This document shows positions 50,031 to 60,740 of a DNA stretch of 64,000 bases, in pieces. The position numbers and the translations under genes are program-made. The notes beneath the pieces are model-generated. The model had not been told where the DNA came from. It saw only the letters and a program-made list of their open reading frames with translations, and made no database searches. Every line of letters starts with the position of its first letter. The first letter of the stretch is position 1. Source of the stretch: Crotophaga sulcirostris (lineage: Eukaryota > Chordata > Aves > Cuculiformes > Crotophagidae); the NCBI GenBank assembly GCA_013397455.1, contig VYZB01000024.1, forward strand, positions 4,108,980 through 4,172,979. The letters are read 5' to 3'.

Positions 50031-53000
50031 TCATTGCAATGTTTCTGCTGTATTAAAGGGGAAACCAGGAGAACATTCATCCAGCTGTTCACTAACACCG
50101 TTGTTTATCACCCAGCAAAGCTTCTTGGGAGGAGAAAAGCTACAGCTGTAGTTCATAGATGTACAAGAATTCTTAAGGTTAGACCGTGTAATCTTGGGCA
50201 ATTCTTCACTATCCTAACATAACACTTCTATGTTTTTTGCTCCTAAAATAAGAAAAAATCTTTACATTCAGGAGAAAACCACACGTTTATATGCTAAAAG
50301 ATTGTTAAATGTGCATTAAAATTAATCTTCTCCACAAGAAAATCAGAACATCTGACTGATCCAATCTGATGCTCTTTTTAGCCAACGAACACCTGCATAT
50401 GATGAGAGTGAGTGATTCCTTTGAGGTTTCAGATCTAAAAAGGAATACAGAGAAGATGCTTCAAAGGTAAACAATCCCCCACTGATGTGCTGACTGACCT
50501 CCTCTTCCCTGGGTTGATCCTGGTGACATAATTTTTCAGGAAGAGGACAGAAACCTGGCCATGACAAAACAGAAGCTGTGTTCACCAAACTTTGTTACAC
50601 CTCAGAGTTTTAATTTAGCTTTGGGCAGTGGGGCCAGGACAGCCAGTTAGCACCCAGGCAGGAAAAAGAAGAAAGAAGAATTAACCTCCAGAGACTAAAT
50701 GCACCCACAAACATTTCTTTTCCTGCACTCTATTTCAGCACTGAGGTGTAAATTCATGAATTCAGCCAGTTGTAGCAGCTTCTCAACACATTGTAAAGTC
50801 AAGGTTGCTGAAGAGTCTCATTATCTGTTGTATATTTGGGCTCTTTTTTTGTCACACATGTCATCATATAAAATAAGAGAGGTATAAATACATTTTGTCC
50901 TGGTTTTCCCTTGAATTATAGAAAGCAGAAAGGCAGGCATACTGCTACAATGATCACAGAATTAAGATTCAAAACGACATGAAATATAACATTGTCCTCA
51001 GATACAATTAAAAATAATTTGGCCCTTTCAATGCAAAATCTGGTTCTAGCAAAGGTTGTATTCAATAGTCACACCTATTCAGAAAACCAGTGAATTTAGC
51101 TCCAGACCCTTCTGTGAATGCAGAAGAAGTGGTGGAAGATAAAAAGTTTCATTTTATAGAGTTGTAGGTAATCTCAGCACCTGTGAACAAATTGCATCAG
51201 AGCTGTGTGCACTGACCATCTCTGAGTTGTGTTTGGAAGAGAAAATGCTTTTTCTAGATGAGGAGGCAAAACTAGCAGAATTGTGCTCTTATCCCAGATG
51301 TGTTCACAGGATTCCCCAGAGGAGATAGTAAGTGTCAGGATAATGGTAACATCAGATGGCAGAAATTGCCATGCTGGGGCATTTGCATCCCCAGACACAA
51401 TCCAGTTTCTCAAGTTTCATCTGTAGACTGAGCAGAAACATCTAGGAAATAAAACAAAACAAAAAGGGATGGTTTTCACTGTCATTGTGCATGTTTTCTA
51501 TATTGTCCCTTGAGATAGAGGACAGACTTCAGGGCAATAAGGTTGCAAAAGCAGAAGCTTAGAGTAGCAGGGGCTATGCATGAGGGTGTTACCTTGTGCC
51601 TTGGGCTTCTGCTAATGTTGGATTTCCCCACTCCAGAAGCACAGGGTCTGTCTGCTGTACAGACTTGTGACATGGAAAAATTCAGAGACGGGGAAATAGA
51701 ATCTTACTGAGGAAGACAGAAGGAAGAAAGCTGATTTACTCCTTCTTTCCCTCAGTTAAATCCTAGCTTACTTCTCAGTCATCTCCCTTGACTGTGTTAC
51801 AAATGTTAACTTTTATTTTTTAAAAATAAAAAAATGATTTTGTTAATTCTCCCAGGTCTGGAACCCCATGAATACACTGAAGGGAGAATACTTGGAGCCA
51901 AAAAAACCCCACTCCTTGGGGCAGTAAGCCGTTTGTCTCTACAGCGTACATCATACTAAAGTGCATTCTACACTCACTGCGAGCAAATCTGGCTCTGCTG
52001 GATTTGAGCATTTTGCTTCCACGTGGCTGACACCTTGTTTGGGATCAAGCATTCCTGCAGCCAAGATGAGTTTGCTGGTATGGACACAGCCCCTGGATCC
52101 CTTAGGTGAAAGAATAGGGAGCAACACACACAGTAGTGTAACTAGTATGCATCTTCCCTGTAACACTGACTTTTGGGAGATTCAAACATAGGGTGAAACA
52201 GTCTGAAACACCATAGGGGTGACACACTAGAAGGATTAGCATGCAATCAGATCCATTTCTGGGTTTGTGGGTGTCTATTGAAACACAGTTACTTTTGCTA
52301 CAATTTTGTTTACTGTCACTATTTTCATCTTAAAATGGAAAAAATTGTCCTGTTGCATCTTTAAGTTGGTGGCCCTGAGCATTTCATGAGGTTCAATTCT
52401 GGTACACTGAAGACCTTTGCAGAAAGAGCAGATCTTCAAACAACAGTCAAGGACAAGGATTGACCTTAATAAGATGCTTTTCTGTTTAATAACCTGCTTT
52501 TCATATTGTTCTTCCCTGGTAAGTTACTCCATGCCTTCAAAGGCACCCTTCTGTCACCCTATCTGCTCTTCAGGCCTCCTTCCCTTATTTTATTTTTCAA
52601 CCATTGTATTTAAACACTTTGGAGCAGGTCCCACATGGCACTGGGCACTGCAGCGCACTCAACTGGTGAATGGCAGGGCAGGGTACTGAACACTTAAGTG
52701 CAACTCAGGGCAAAAGCAATGTGAATTCAGGCTGTTTTGGCATTTTGGCTCTAAGATATGCATTTCATAAAAAGCTGCACAGATTGGAGTTTATTTCCTT
52801 TCCATTGCTCATGTACACCAGAGATATGCCACCTGAAGAAGACTTATTGGACGAAACTGATCTCCCCCAATGTGCACAGTGTAAGAACAGTCTCCTGAGT
52901 GACACGGGAATATTTGCTTGCCAACAATAAAGGCTTGGCATTAAGCTCAATTTTCTTTGTTCACACTAAAATAAAATGTGATAGGCTAACATGCTTTGGT

Positions 53001-53067
53001 TTTCTAAGCAACGGTTTTAGGCCATTCTGGTAGAACTACTTTTTCTTTTTCATTTTTCTTATACTTT

Positions 53068-53086
53068 GTTGTTGTCGTTGTTTTGT
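53068..53086 (+). repeat. Short GTT-rich simple repeat
   Basis: A GTTGTTGTCGTTGTTTTG-type run interrupted once by a C. It is a simple sequence without further meaning. Confidence 0.6.
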
Positions 53087-54792
53087 TTTAATTTTTCTCA
53101 GTGGAGACACAGATTTCCTTGACTTGGGCACCTAGGAAGACAAAGAGATATATGACGGGACAAGATAACCTGAAGTAGTGAAAAATACATGTTACTACAC
53201 CAGTTTCGCAAACGTGAATGGCAGTGGGCTGCCCAGGGCTGTGCAGACTAACCTGAAGAAGGAGCAGCTCTCAGGGTTAGGTTTCAGGCAAGTCCTCACG
53301 ACGCATGGTTGGTTATTGTCAGTCTGATAGGTGGCATCATCATCTGGGCCTATCTCCTGAACATCAGCAAGAACTTCAGGAGAAAAGCTTGCAAATCCTG
53401 TTGTCAATGAGGATAATCAAGGTGTTCCTCTCACCAACTCTTCTCCTGTTTGTTCCTGGATAAGGCACACGTTCTCTTCAAAGACCACAGCCAACGTAGT
53501 AGTACTTATGAACTGAGAAGGCATAAAAGACGTGAAACAAAGCTGGTTGTGGTGGTTCCCAGAACTATGTCTGGCAGACTAGAAAGGAGGCTTTGCAGTA
53601 CAGTGAATCACAGCTGTTTCAATGCACGGCAAAGCATTCGTTTTCTCTTGCACAGCACAGGAGTCTGTCTCCAGCTACAGACAGCAAGCACCGTGTCTCT
53701 GGGGCATTAGTTTGCTAGATCATTTGTAGTTCAGACTAACATCTCTAAACCATTTTGCTTAAAGGTAGAGTACATAGTTGCTCTATTAAGTTATTAAGTG
53801 CCATAAACTAATATTAAGTTTCTAAATAATATTTAAACTTCCATAAAGCTCAAACCAGAGAGTTCTCATTTCCTGCAGTTCCCGCTAAATTCTTTTCACA
53901 TTCAACGGTTCTGAAATCCAGGTCACTTTTAATTCAGAAGCCTAGGTTTAGGTGTTCACTTCAATTTCATATCATGCAATAGACAAACCTCTCCCTTTAT
54001 TGATAGTCAGATGAAGCCTATCCCACCAAAGTAATTTTCTTCTACACAGTGTTAGAAAAGGTCCTCCTTTTCTCACTAGAGTCCTATACAAAGGACAAAC
54101 TCTTGTGTAAAGCACATATTTACATCAAAGTAAATATGACAAGAGAAGCTACCACTCATCACAGTTCTAGGTAGAAGAAGATTTTCTTTACTAATTTGAG
54201 CACAGGCATCTTCAAATTTTCAGTAAAAATTCCAAATTTATAGTATTCTCTACATATGTGAATATATGAATAGGTGCACTAACTGCTAGAAGTCATTTAG
54301 AAAATATTGTTAGGAAGTTCACAGGAGCTGCTCTACAACGTGATCTTGTCAGAGTTTCACGCACATAAGGTTTCAACTTCTCATTTTCTGGACCTCAAAA
54401 CTCTTTATGGTCAGTAATGCAATTACTTTATGGACATTAACTACACTGGTAATTTCCAACAACATTATTTGCCCAATATATTAGCACAGCTTTATCTTAC
54501 TGTGAAATGTTTGTGTAAAGCATTACAAGGTCTCAGTCTTGTCTGGTCAAACTTCTGGTAACAACAAATTATGTGTTCTTATAAATTGCTAATAAAGAGA
54601 CCAAATTGTGCTCTCTGTTGTGCACTTCCAATCACAAATGCAACCGGTCTGGCTTTACCATCTGCTACATTGAAAATTTAAATTTCTAAAGGCAGTCTAG
54701 ATCTCCTTATTCAGTAAACACTCAATATTTTTAAGACCTGACACTTGAGTCACATAACCCTCAACTCAATGGGAAGACATGGAAGATTCAAA

Positions 54793-54815
54793 CTTTTGAT
54801 TCATTGAATCAAAAG
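54793..54815. repeat. Perfect 11-bp palindrome with one-base centre
   Basis: CTTTTGATTCA (54793-54803) and TGAATCAAAAG (54805-54815) are exact reverse complements around a single T. GATTCA also occurs on both flanks (54785-54790 and 54815-54820), giving a compact cluster of the same hexamer in both orientations. Confidence 0.65.
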
Positions 54816-55285
54816 ATTCAATGCCAGTAGGCTTTATATCTGACACAGAGGAAATCTTGGCCTCTTATTTTTAAACAAGATGCTGAAGCTTTCCACACAT
54901 TTGGTGAAATTTGTTCATCTGTTTATCATCTGAATTAGACATACTTATCTATTCATTCATGCAAATCCCCCAAATATCAAGTTGTTGCATGGGAGCAAAA
55001 GATTTTAATAAGTATAGCTATATGACATCTTTTGCTCTCAAAAACATCTGGACAAAAGCTACAAAGAGCGTAAAACCAACAAGGACTGAATGTAGCCCCC
55101 ACCATTTTCAAAAGTAACTGAAGTTTTTTTAAGAAAAAAAGCTTTAGAAAGTTGGGGTGTCAAAGCAATGCCAAAGCTTCAACTAGAATAATGTGGAGTA
55201 CTTATGGCAAAATAAAACACATTTCTCATCAGATTAATCTACATGAGTCGCAGGGCCTAGGGGAGGAAAGCATTGCTTACAGTAG

Positions 55286-56545
55286 AGGATAACTAAGTTA
55301 GGGACCACTCAAGCAGATTAGGTATGCATAAGCCCATGGGATCATCCAAGAATGCTGAAAGAGCTGGTCAATGTCAACCTGAAACCTTTCTCTGTCGTCT
55401 TTGAAAGGTCACGAGGGGTAGGTTCTGATGATGAGGAAAAGGCAGATGTAACATCCATTTTCAAGCAGGGCCAGTAGGGCATCTGGGTCAGTCAGCTTAC
55501 CCTCAGGCCCTTGGGAGGTGAGTCCAGGCACAGGATGGACAAGAAAGTAATTTAGACATCAAGCATTAATTTACCAAAGACCAATAATCCCTGACCAACT
55601 TATTTGCCTTCTTGGCTCTGTATGAGGGAAGAATAGTGGATGCTGTATACCTCGACCTTTAAAACATCTTAGGCACAGTTTCCCATACTACAATCAAAGC
55701 CAAATTGGTGAAATTAGGCCCTGATAAGTGGATGATTAGTTGGGTGGAAAACTGGTAAGACTGTCAGGCTCAAAGGGGGGTGTTCAGGCATAAGAAGTCC
55801 AACAGACAGCCAGTGACCAGTAGCATCCTTCAGGGATTGACACCAGGGCTGCCATGGTTTAAAATCTTTGTCTGTGGTATGGATGAGGGTATGTAGAGTG
55901 CTCTCAGCAAGTCAGTGGACAAGCAGAGCCTGGGGAAGAAATGTGCCCTGGCAAGCAGGAGAGGCAAACTGCACACTGGGCTGCCTTGGCAAGAGTGTGG
56001 CCAGTGGGTCCAGGGAAGTGGTTCTCCCTCTTTCTTCCCCTAGTAAGACCACACCTGGAGCACTGGATCCAGTTCAGGGCTCCCCAGTAAGAGCAGGACA
56101 CTGCCACACTGAAGGGAGACCTGTAGAGGGCACGAGGGTAGGCAAGGACTGCAGCACAGGGTGGATAAGGAGAGGTGGGGAAGCTTCCAGCCATTTGAAG
56201 AGCTGGCACTGACGGGAGCTTACTGCTCTTTTCAGCTGCCTCCTTGGAGGAGATACAGAAAAGGGAGACAGACTCTTCCCAGAGGTGCACGTGACAGGGC
56301 AAGGAGCAGCAGATTCAAGTTGCAGCAAGAGACATTCCAGTTAGATACTAGGAAAAACAAAACTTCACTTTGAGCGGTCACACACTGGAACAGGTGTCCA
56401 AGAGACAGATCCATGGAGACAACCTGGGAGTTGCTCAGACCTTGCCTGGACACTGCCCTTAGAAACCTGATCTAACTTCAAATTTGACCCTGTTTTGGGC
56501 AGGAAGTTGGGGCAGGTGATCTCCAGAGCTCCCTCTGAAAGCACG
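55286..56545 (+). mobile_element. Long, highly degraded CR1 LINE covering part of the reverse transcriptase to the 3' end
   Basis: The plus strand follows CR1 ORF2 from the segment before the reverse-transcriptase core to the 3' end region. Recognisable landmarks in order: AACTAAGTTAGGGACCACTCAAG-like leader (55290), GCCCATGGGATCATCCAAG (55333), TCTTTGAAAGGTCACG (55398), GTGGATGCTGTATACCTCGACC (55636), CAGTGACCAGTAGCATCCTTCAGGG (55811), GCCCTGGCAAGCAGG (55946), CTGGGCTGCC...GTGTGGCCAGTGGGTCCAGGGAAG (55976-56020), the acid/aromatic tail near 56310-56375 and the GGCAGGTGATCTCCAGAG terminus (56511-56530). Multiple stops and frameshifts make it non-functional. It is the oldest-looking CR1 here. 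A large internal deletion is described under findings. Confidence 0.9.
55636..56373 (+). pseudogene. CR1 ORF2 reverse-transcriptase relic with catalytic box deleted
   Basis: Translated in pieces, the block VDAVYLDL (55636 on) corresponds to the first catalytic motif of CR1 reverse transcriptase, where the consensus has VVYLDFSKAFDTVSH. Next comes KLVKLGPDKWMISWVENW, then a damaged PQGSVLGP box (LQGLTPGLP near 55830-55855). After DEG (near 55885-55890) the frame jumps to LGKKCALASRR (near 55930-55965). The catalytic FADD motif and about 60 or more residues around it are therefore missing. The thumb/C-terminal part continues in shifting frames to RFKLQQETFQLDTRKNK (ending about 56365). Stops interrupt every frame. 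It cannot encode an enzyme. Confidence 0.85.
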
Positions 56546-59500
56546 CTGTGGTTTTACATACAGCAGTTCATCAGGTATCCTTCAGGTGTCCTGAGGTGCA
56601 GCATTGCACGCACACGGAGACAGTCACGCATCTTACTCAGGGATGTGCATCAGTCAGTACTTTACAAATCCTCACATTTACTGTGGGCTTATTTATATAC
56701 ATATGCATAAAAAATATATATTTCAATATGTATATATGACATTTTCCACAGCAATTACTTTTATAAAACAGTCGTCTCACATGTGATTGAGGGATTTCAT
56801 CAAACAGGCAGCCTTTCATCACTACTTTGAGCTGAAACTCCTCTGATCACATAAATTAAACCAAGGGAAACAGCTAGTTACTGACGTGTATATTTTGCCT
56901 GATAGTAAAATCCAAAATTATTACCATGTTCTCACGCATAAAATGTGTCAGCACTGTTCTGACACTCTCATAAATCTAGATCACTATTTCTTGACCATGC
57001 TAGGCAGGGGCAGGAGCTATTCTGATTGCTAAGACTACCAAATGATAAAGAGAAAGTCTTTATGCGTTCTTTGCTTATTCTGTCCTTGTTCTTTATTCCC
57101 AGTGGGCAGAGAGTTATGATTCATAGTAAACCACAGCAAAGCTACAATTCTTAGACAACAGATTATTACTGTTAGCTTGTGAATACAAGATAACTTTGTC
57201 TCTGAAGACAAGGGGCAGCTGAGGACTCTGCCTCCACAGTTTTGTTGTGATCTTTTTACTAATAGCTACCCGTAAATTTTTTGCAACCAGGAAAAATATT
57301 GCAGGAATTTGTAATATTTTTCCCCTGTCATTGCAATGTTTGTATCAACTGCCTAATAAACTGGAACTGAGGGCATGTTAAAGAATAAAACCCATGGTTT
57401 CTTTTTGCCTGAGCACCAATGGCAACTTTTAAACCTGATGTTCTCCCTGCTAATGTGTATCACACTCATTTAATCAGTAACCCGTAACAGTGCAGATGAC
57501 CAGCTGAAAGCACCCACGCAAAATTAATGAGATATTTCAGTTGTGATGTTGAATATTTGCAGGAAGACCCTTATAGCTTTCTGCTGTGTAGAACACTTTC
57601 AGCTGCATAACCGTTTCCTTAGCATAAGGACAGTGCAGCAGCAGAACAGCCTGCTAGAGGTCTCAACTGTTTATAGAAATGGTTTGATCTCAGTCAGTGG
57701 AAATTGTTTAAGTGTGAAGTAAAATGAAGCTTTCTGTTTATAGTTTTGTCCATCTTGATCGTTCAATTCTTTGGCTTTTCTGCCTGTTGTCACCCCAATG
57801 CAGCTGTCTCTGCCCTGCTGGTATTTTTACCATTGTTTGAAATAGCAAAAAAACTTAGAAAACTTAATTTGTAAGAAACTAAAATTCAGCAAATAAATTA
57901 TTTCTCTGTCTTGATTCCGTGAAACACTAGAAGACATGGTAACAAGAACTTAGAACATAGGGAAATACAGGTTGAGAAGAACCTCTGGGTTTTTTTTTTC
58001 TCTTATGAGACATCATTTGCATCTGCTGTATTTTGTATTATCACTCAGAAGAATTTGTTATTGATCTATAAAAGATAAAGCATTAGGCAGGCTTACTGCT
58101 ATTAAGAGAATTGTCCCAATGGTGGTTAGTACATCTTACTTATATTCTGAGGGTTGAATGAAATATAGAAAGGAATTTTCTCTTGACTCAGGCTGAGAAA
58201 TCACTGGGGCATTTCTGTTGTCCATTTTGGGGGTGGAAATGGCAGTTTTACTGAAAAAAAAGTTGCTTTCTGCTCCCTGGAGAGGTCCCAGCGGTCCCAG
58301 GGGCTGTGGACAGGCGTGAGGGTACATCCTCCCTGAACAAGCCAGCTCTCTAGTGCCATGATGTGCTCTGATGGGAGGAGATTTCCCGTGCTCTGCCTTC
58401 CTTATCTAATCCTGAAGAGGAAATTAAAGTTATGAAGGCCAAGAAAAGCCCTACATCCTTCTGCCAGCATGGGTGACATTTAGTCGTCCAAGGGGAAGAT
58501 TTTAAATTAGTGGAAATCTGCTGTAATTAAATTTTCTTTCAATTTGGCTGCATTTTTTAAACAAGAAGCCATGTGCCCTTTCAGTACTCCAGTGAGTAGC
58601 CCTGACTAATGCTCCTGGAATATATCAGGGCCCACAGAGTTTCAGCAACAGAGAGTAAATGTTCACTGTGCAGTAACTCTTCATTATGCATCTGGTAAAT
58701 GTGCAGTAGGGTTCATGGTCCATCCAGTATCAAGGCATGCCTTGACCTTTTGATGCCACAGACTTCAGGAAGAAGAGGGGAGCAGTGCCAATGGCAGGGC
58801 TCTACCAGAGATTTCTTCCTTCCTCCTTCTCTTCTGAGGAAGGTGCATCCCCAAAAGAGGTTTGGGTAGGGGAAGCCAAATTGGAGCTGCCCAGTCAAAC
58901 ATCAGAGCTGAGGAGGGGAATGGAGACCTGGTACAGGCAGAGTGGCAAGTGGGCAGGGGAGCAGGGAGCAGGGAGGGCAGCCTGGCATCTGGCCTGGATT
59001 TCAGTAGCTGGTGCATACCAACAGGACAAAGCTACCCCCTGAGGAGCCCTGTGGATGGCTGAAGTGGCTCACACCTAGTGCATAATGCATGCACCCCCTC
59101 CCCAAACAAGTTGTCACAGTTACAGAGCAAAAGGGATTTTAATTCTTTTGGGATATTTGTTACTTTTTAAAGCCAAAAAGTGTGCGGTTTTTTTTTTCTT
59201 CAAAAGCTTCTCAGAAGGTTGCATGTCTGAGGACACATTCTGCTGAAAAGTAATTATGTGCCTTTTCCATGGCTTGTTGGGTGAATCTGTGCAAGCTACT
59301 TGTCCTCTCCTTCCTCTCCTCCTTTCTGTGTTTACACTCTGGGCTCTTTGTACAAACAATTTGTCTGATTGCTGTGATGTTGCCAGTCTAGCCCTGCAGA
59401 GCACGTTATTAGAAGAAAAATTATCCCCTTTTCCCCCCTTACTATCACTTCCAAGAGGAGCACTACAGGAGATAGCTTCCTGTGCGAGCCCTTTGGTGCT

Positions 59501-60190
59501 GGGAGTCTGGAGACCTGATGTCTGGTCCTGTCACTGGCGACAAGGGTGACTTTGGTCCACGCCAAATGTTATGCAGAGCTCTAGCACAGATTTGTACCTG
59601 CATGCCTTCTGTGCTGCCTGATGCAGAACAGAGAAAATACTGATGAAGGCAGTGTGCAATAGCTGGAAGCATTTTTACATGTATGGAATGACATCACTGG
59701 GGACTGAGGACAAGTTGCCTCACGTAAGCAATCAAGCGGAGATGTGTGGTGGTGGTAACCTGTTGCTGTGCAGAACAACAGCTCCTGTGAGAGCCTGGGT
59801 GGCAGCAGTGACATGGGGCAGGAATGGCCCCCTGGCGTGCTGCCGTGGAAGGCAGACAAAGCCACGATAGCAGGATCTTCTCAGGGGACACAGGAGCAGA
59901 GTGGGAGATGTGCTCCTGGTTTGGGATGCTGGATAGTGTGGCAAAATAACAGGGAAGATAAGAATTACGAGAGGAGATGGAGGGATAAAGTTTCTGGCAG
60001 ATGTTTCCTCCTCTGCCTGCCATGGAGTTAGTTTATTATTAATATTTAGAGTCTCTCTGTTTAATTAAACAGTAGTTGGAGCTCAAGGCACACTGCCTCC
60101 TGAGCATGCCTGCAGAGTAGCAGCCTTGCACAGAGCCAGAGGGCAGGGCTGCTGCTGAGGATAATGCTGAGGAGATGCTTTGAGGACTAA
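56546..60190. other. Non-coding stretch with two possible repeat scraps
   Basis: AT-rich DNA with TATA-type tracts near 56695-56740. A string near 57957-57985 (AGGTTGAGAAGAACCTCTGGG) looks like a CR1 3' end but is too short to be sure. A probable SINE relic lies at 59495-59563. Moderately GC-rich stretches (58780-59040, 59420-59900) are open on both strands without a recognisable product. Confidence 0.5.
59495..59563 (+). mobile_element. Possible ancient tRNA-SINE relic
   Basis: The plus strand reads GGGAGTCTGGAGACCTGATGTCTGGTCCTG, then CACTGGCGACAAGGGTGACTTTGG. The block order matches the head-to-body junction of the same type of amniote SINE suspected near 23.2 kb (the GGAGACCTGGGTTC and GGGTGACCTTGG consensus blocks). 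The A box is not convincing. Chance resemblance cannot be excluded. Confidence 0.35.
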
Positions 60191-60737
60191 CACAGCCTGA
60201 TCTCTTTGAAAACAGCATCCAGACTGACTGGAATCAATGTCAGCATATTAGATGCTTTTACCCCTAAGAAAATTAAAATTGAGGAATCTGTGGATAATTT
60301 TCTAGGGAAATTGCCAGCATTCAAGAACACAACATTATTAAAAGAAGATGCTCTTAAAGCCCTTACAAGTGCACTGAATCAAGTTCTGCAGAGGAGTTGT
60401 ACTTTCAGAAAACCGTTCCTTCATTAAAAATGAACAAAATTGGGGTGACTTTCGGTGTCAAGTTCTGATGCCGCTGTCACAATACAGCTGTCATGCTGTA
60501 CAAGCAAACTCATATGGACCCATGATCTTCCCTGTGGCGAATACCACCACTCCTGTGCACATGGACATAAGTGTCTTAGATGGGAATATGGGCTTTTGGA
60601 CAGTGGAGGTGACATTTTTCTTTCCCCAGCACTCTCGTGCGCTGCACCTGGCTCTGCTGAGGGAAGCCCAGACAGAGAGCCCTGCTCAGCCAGGGCTCTT
60701 CATGTTTGCCAGCATCCTTGTCCATTCTGGAAGGTAA
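60191..60737 (+). pseudogene. Unrecognised coding-like segment, possibly one ancestral frame with a single frameshift
   Basis: Two long open frames abut on the plus strand. The first runs from 60191 to a TAA at 60425-60427. It has a coding-like composition (Lys/Glu/Leu-rich; SILDAFTPKKIKIEE, then KEDALKALTSALNQVLQ) and many codons of RNY form. The second, shifted by one base, is open from 60378 to a TAA at 60735-60737 (WGDFRCQVLMPLSQYSCHAVQ, then TPVHMDISVLDGNMGFWTVE). A one-base indel near 60378-60427 would join them into about 180 codons. I do not recognise the family. It could be a processed or unitary pseudogene, an exon cluster, or an ancient mobile-element ORF. Chance is possible for each frame alone, but less likely for the pair. 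Confidence 0.3.
60630..60733 (+). other. Candidate 104-bp exon flanked by strong splice signals
   Basis: A pyrimidine tract ending TTTCTTTCCCCAG (acceptor AG at 60628-60629) precedes this interval, and GAAG followed by GTAAGA (donor at 60734) ends it. Both are close to vertebrate consensus. The interval is open in at least one frame, which overlaps the coding-like segment above. No partner exon was identified, so it could equally be a fortuitous pair or an exon of a non-coding transcript. Confidence 0.22.
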
Positions 60738-60740
60738 GAC

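Larger units (their letters stand above)
50031..55285. other. Non-coding stretch, no gene recognised
   Basis: Frames are at or below about 90 codons with no domain. Recorded structures are an AT palindrome at 51811-51831 (TTTTATTTTT, T, AAAAATAAAA), a GTT-rich tract at 53068-53086 and a perfect palindrome at 54793-54815. From 53.7 to 55.2 kb the DNA is particularly AT-rich and featureless. Confidence 0.55.

Noticed and set aside
51811..51831. Perfect palindrome TTTTATTTTT / AAAAATAAAA
   Set aside because: Low-complexity A/T sequence; self-complementarity is expected.
55868..56302. Plus-strand 114-codon and minus-strand 132-codon frames
   Set aside because: Both lie inside the decayed CR1; the plus frame is CR1-derived and the minus frame is its shadow.
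57950..57985. Another CR1-terminus-like string before a T run
   Set aside because: Only about 30 bases resemble CR1; not enough to call an element.
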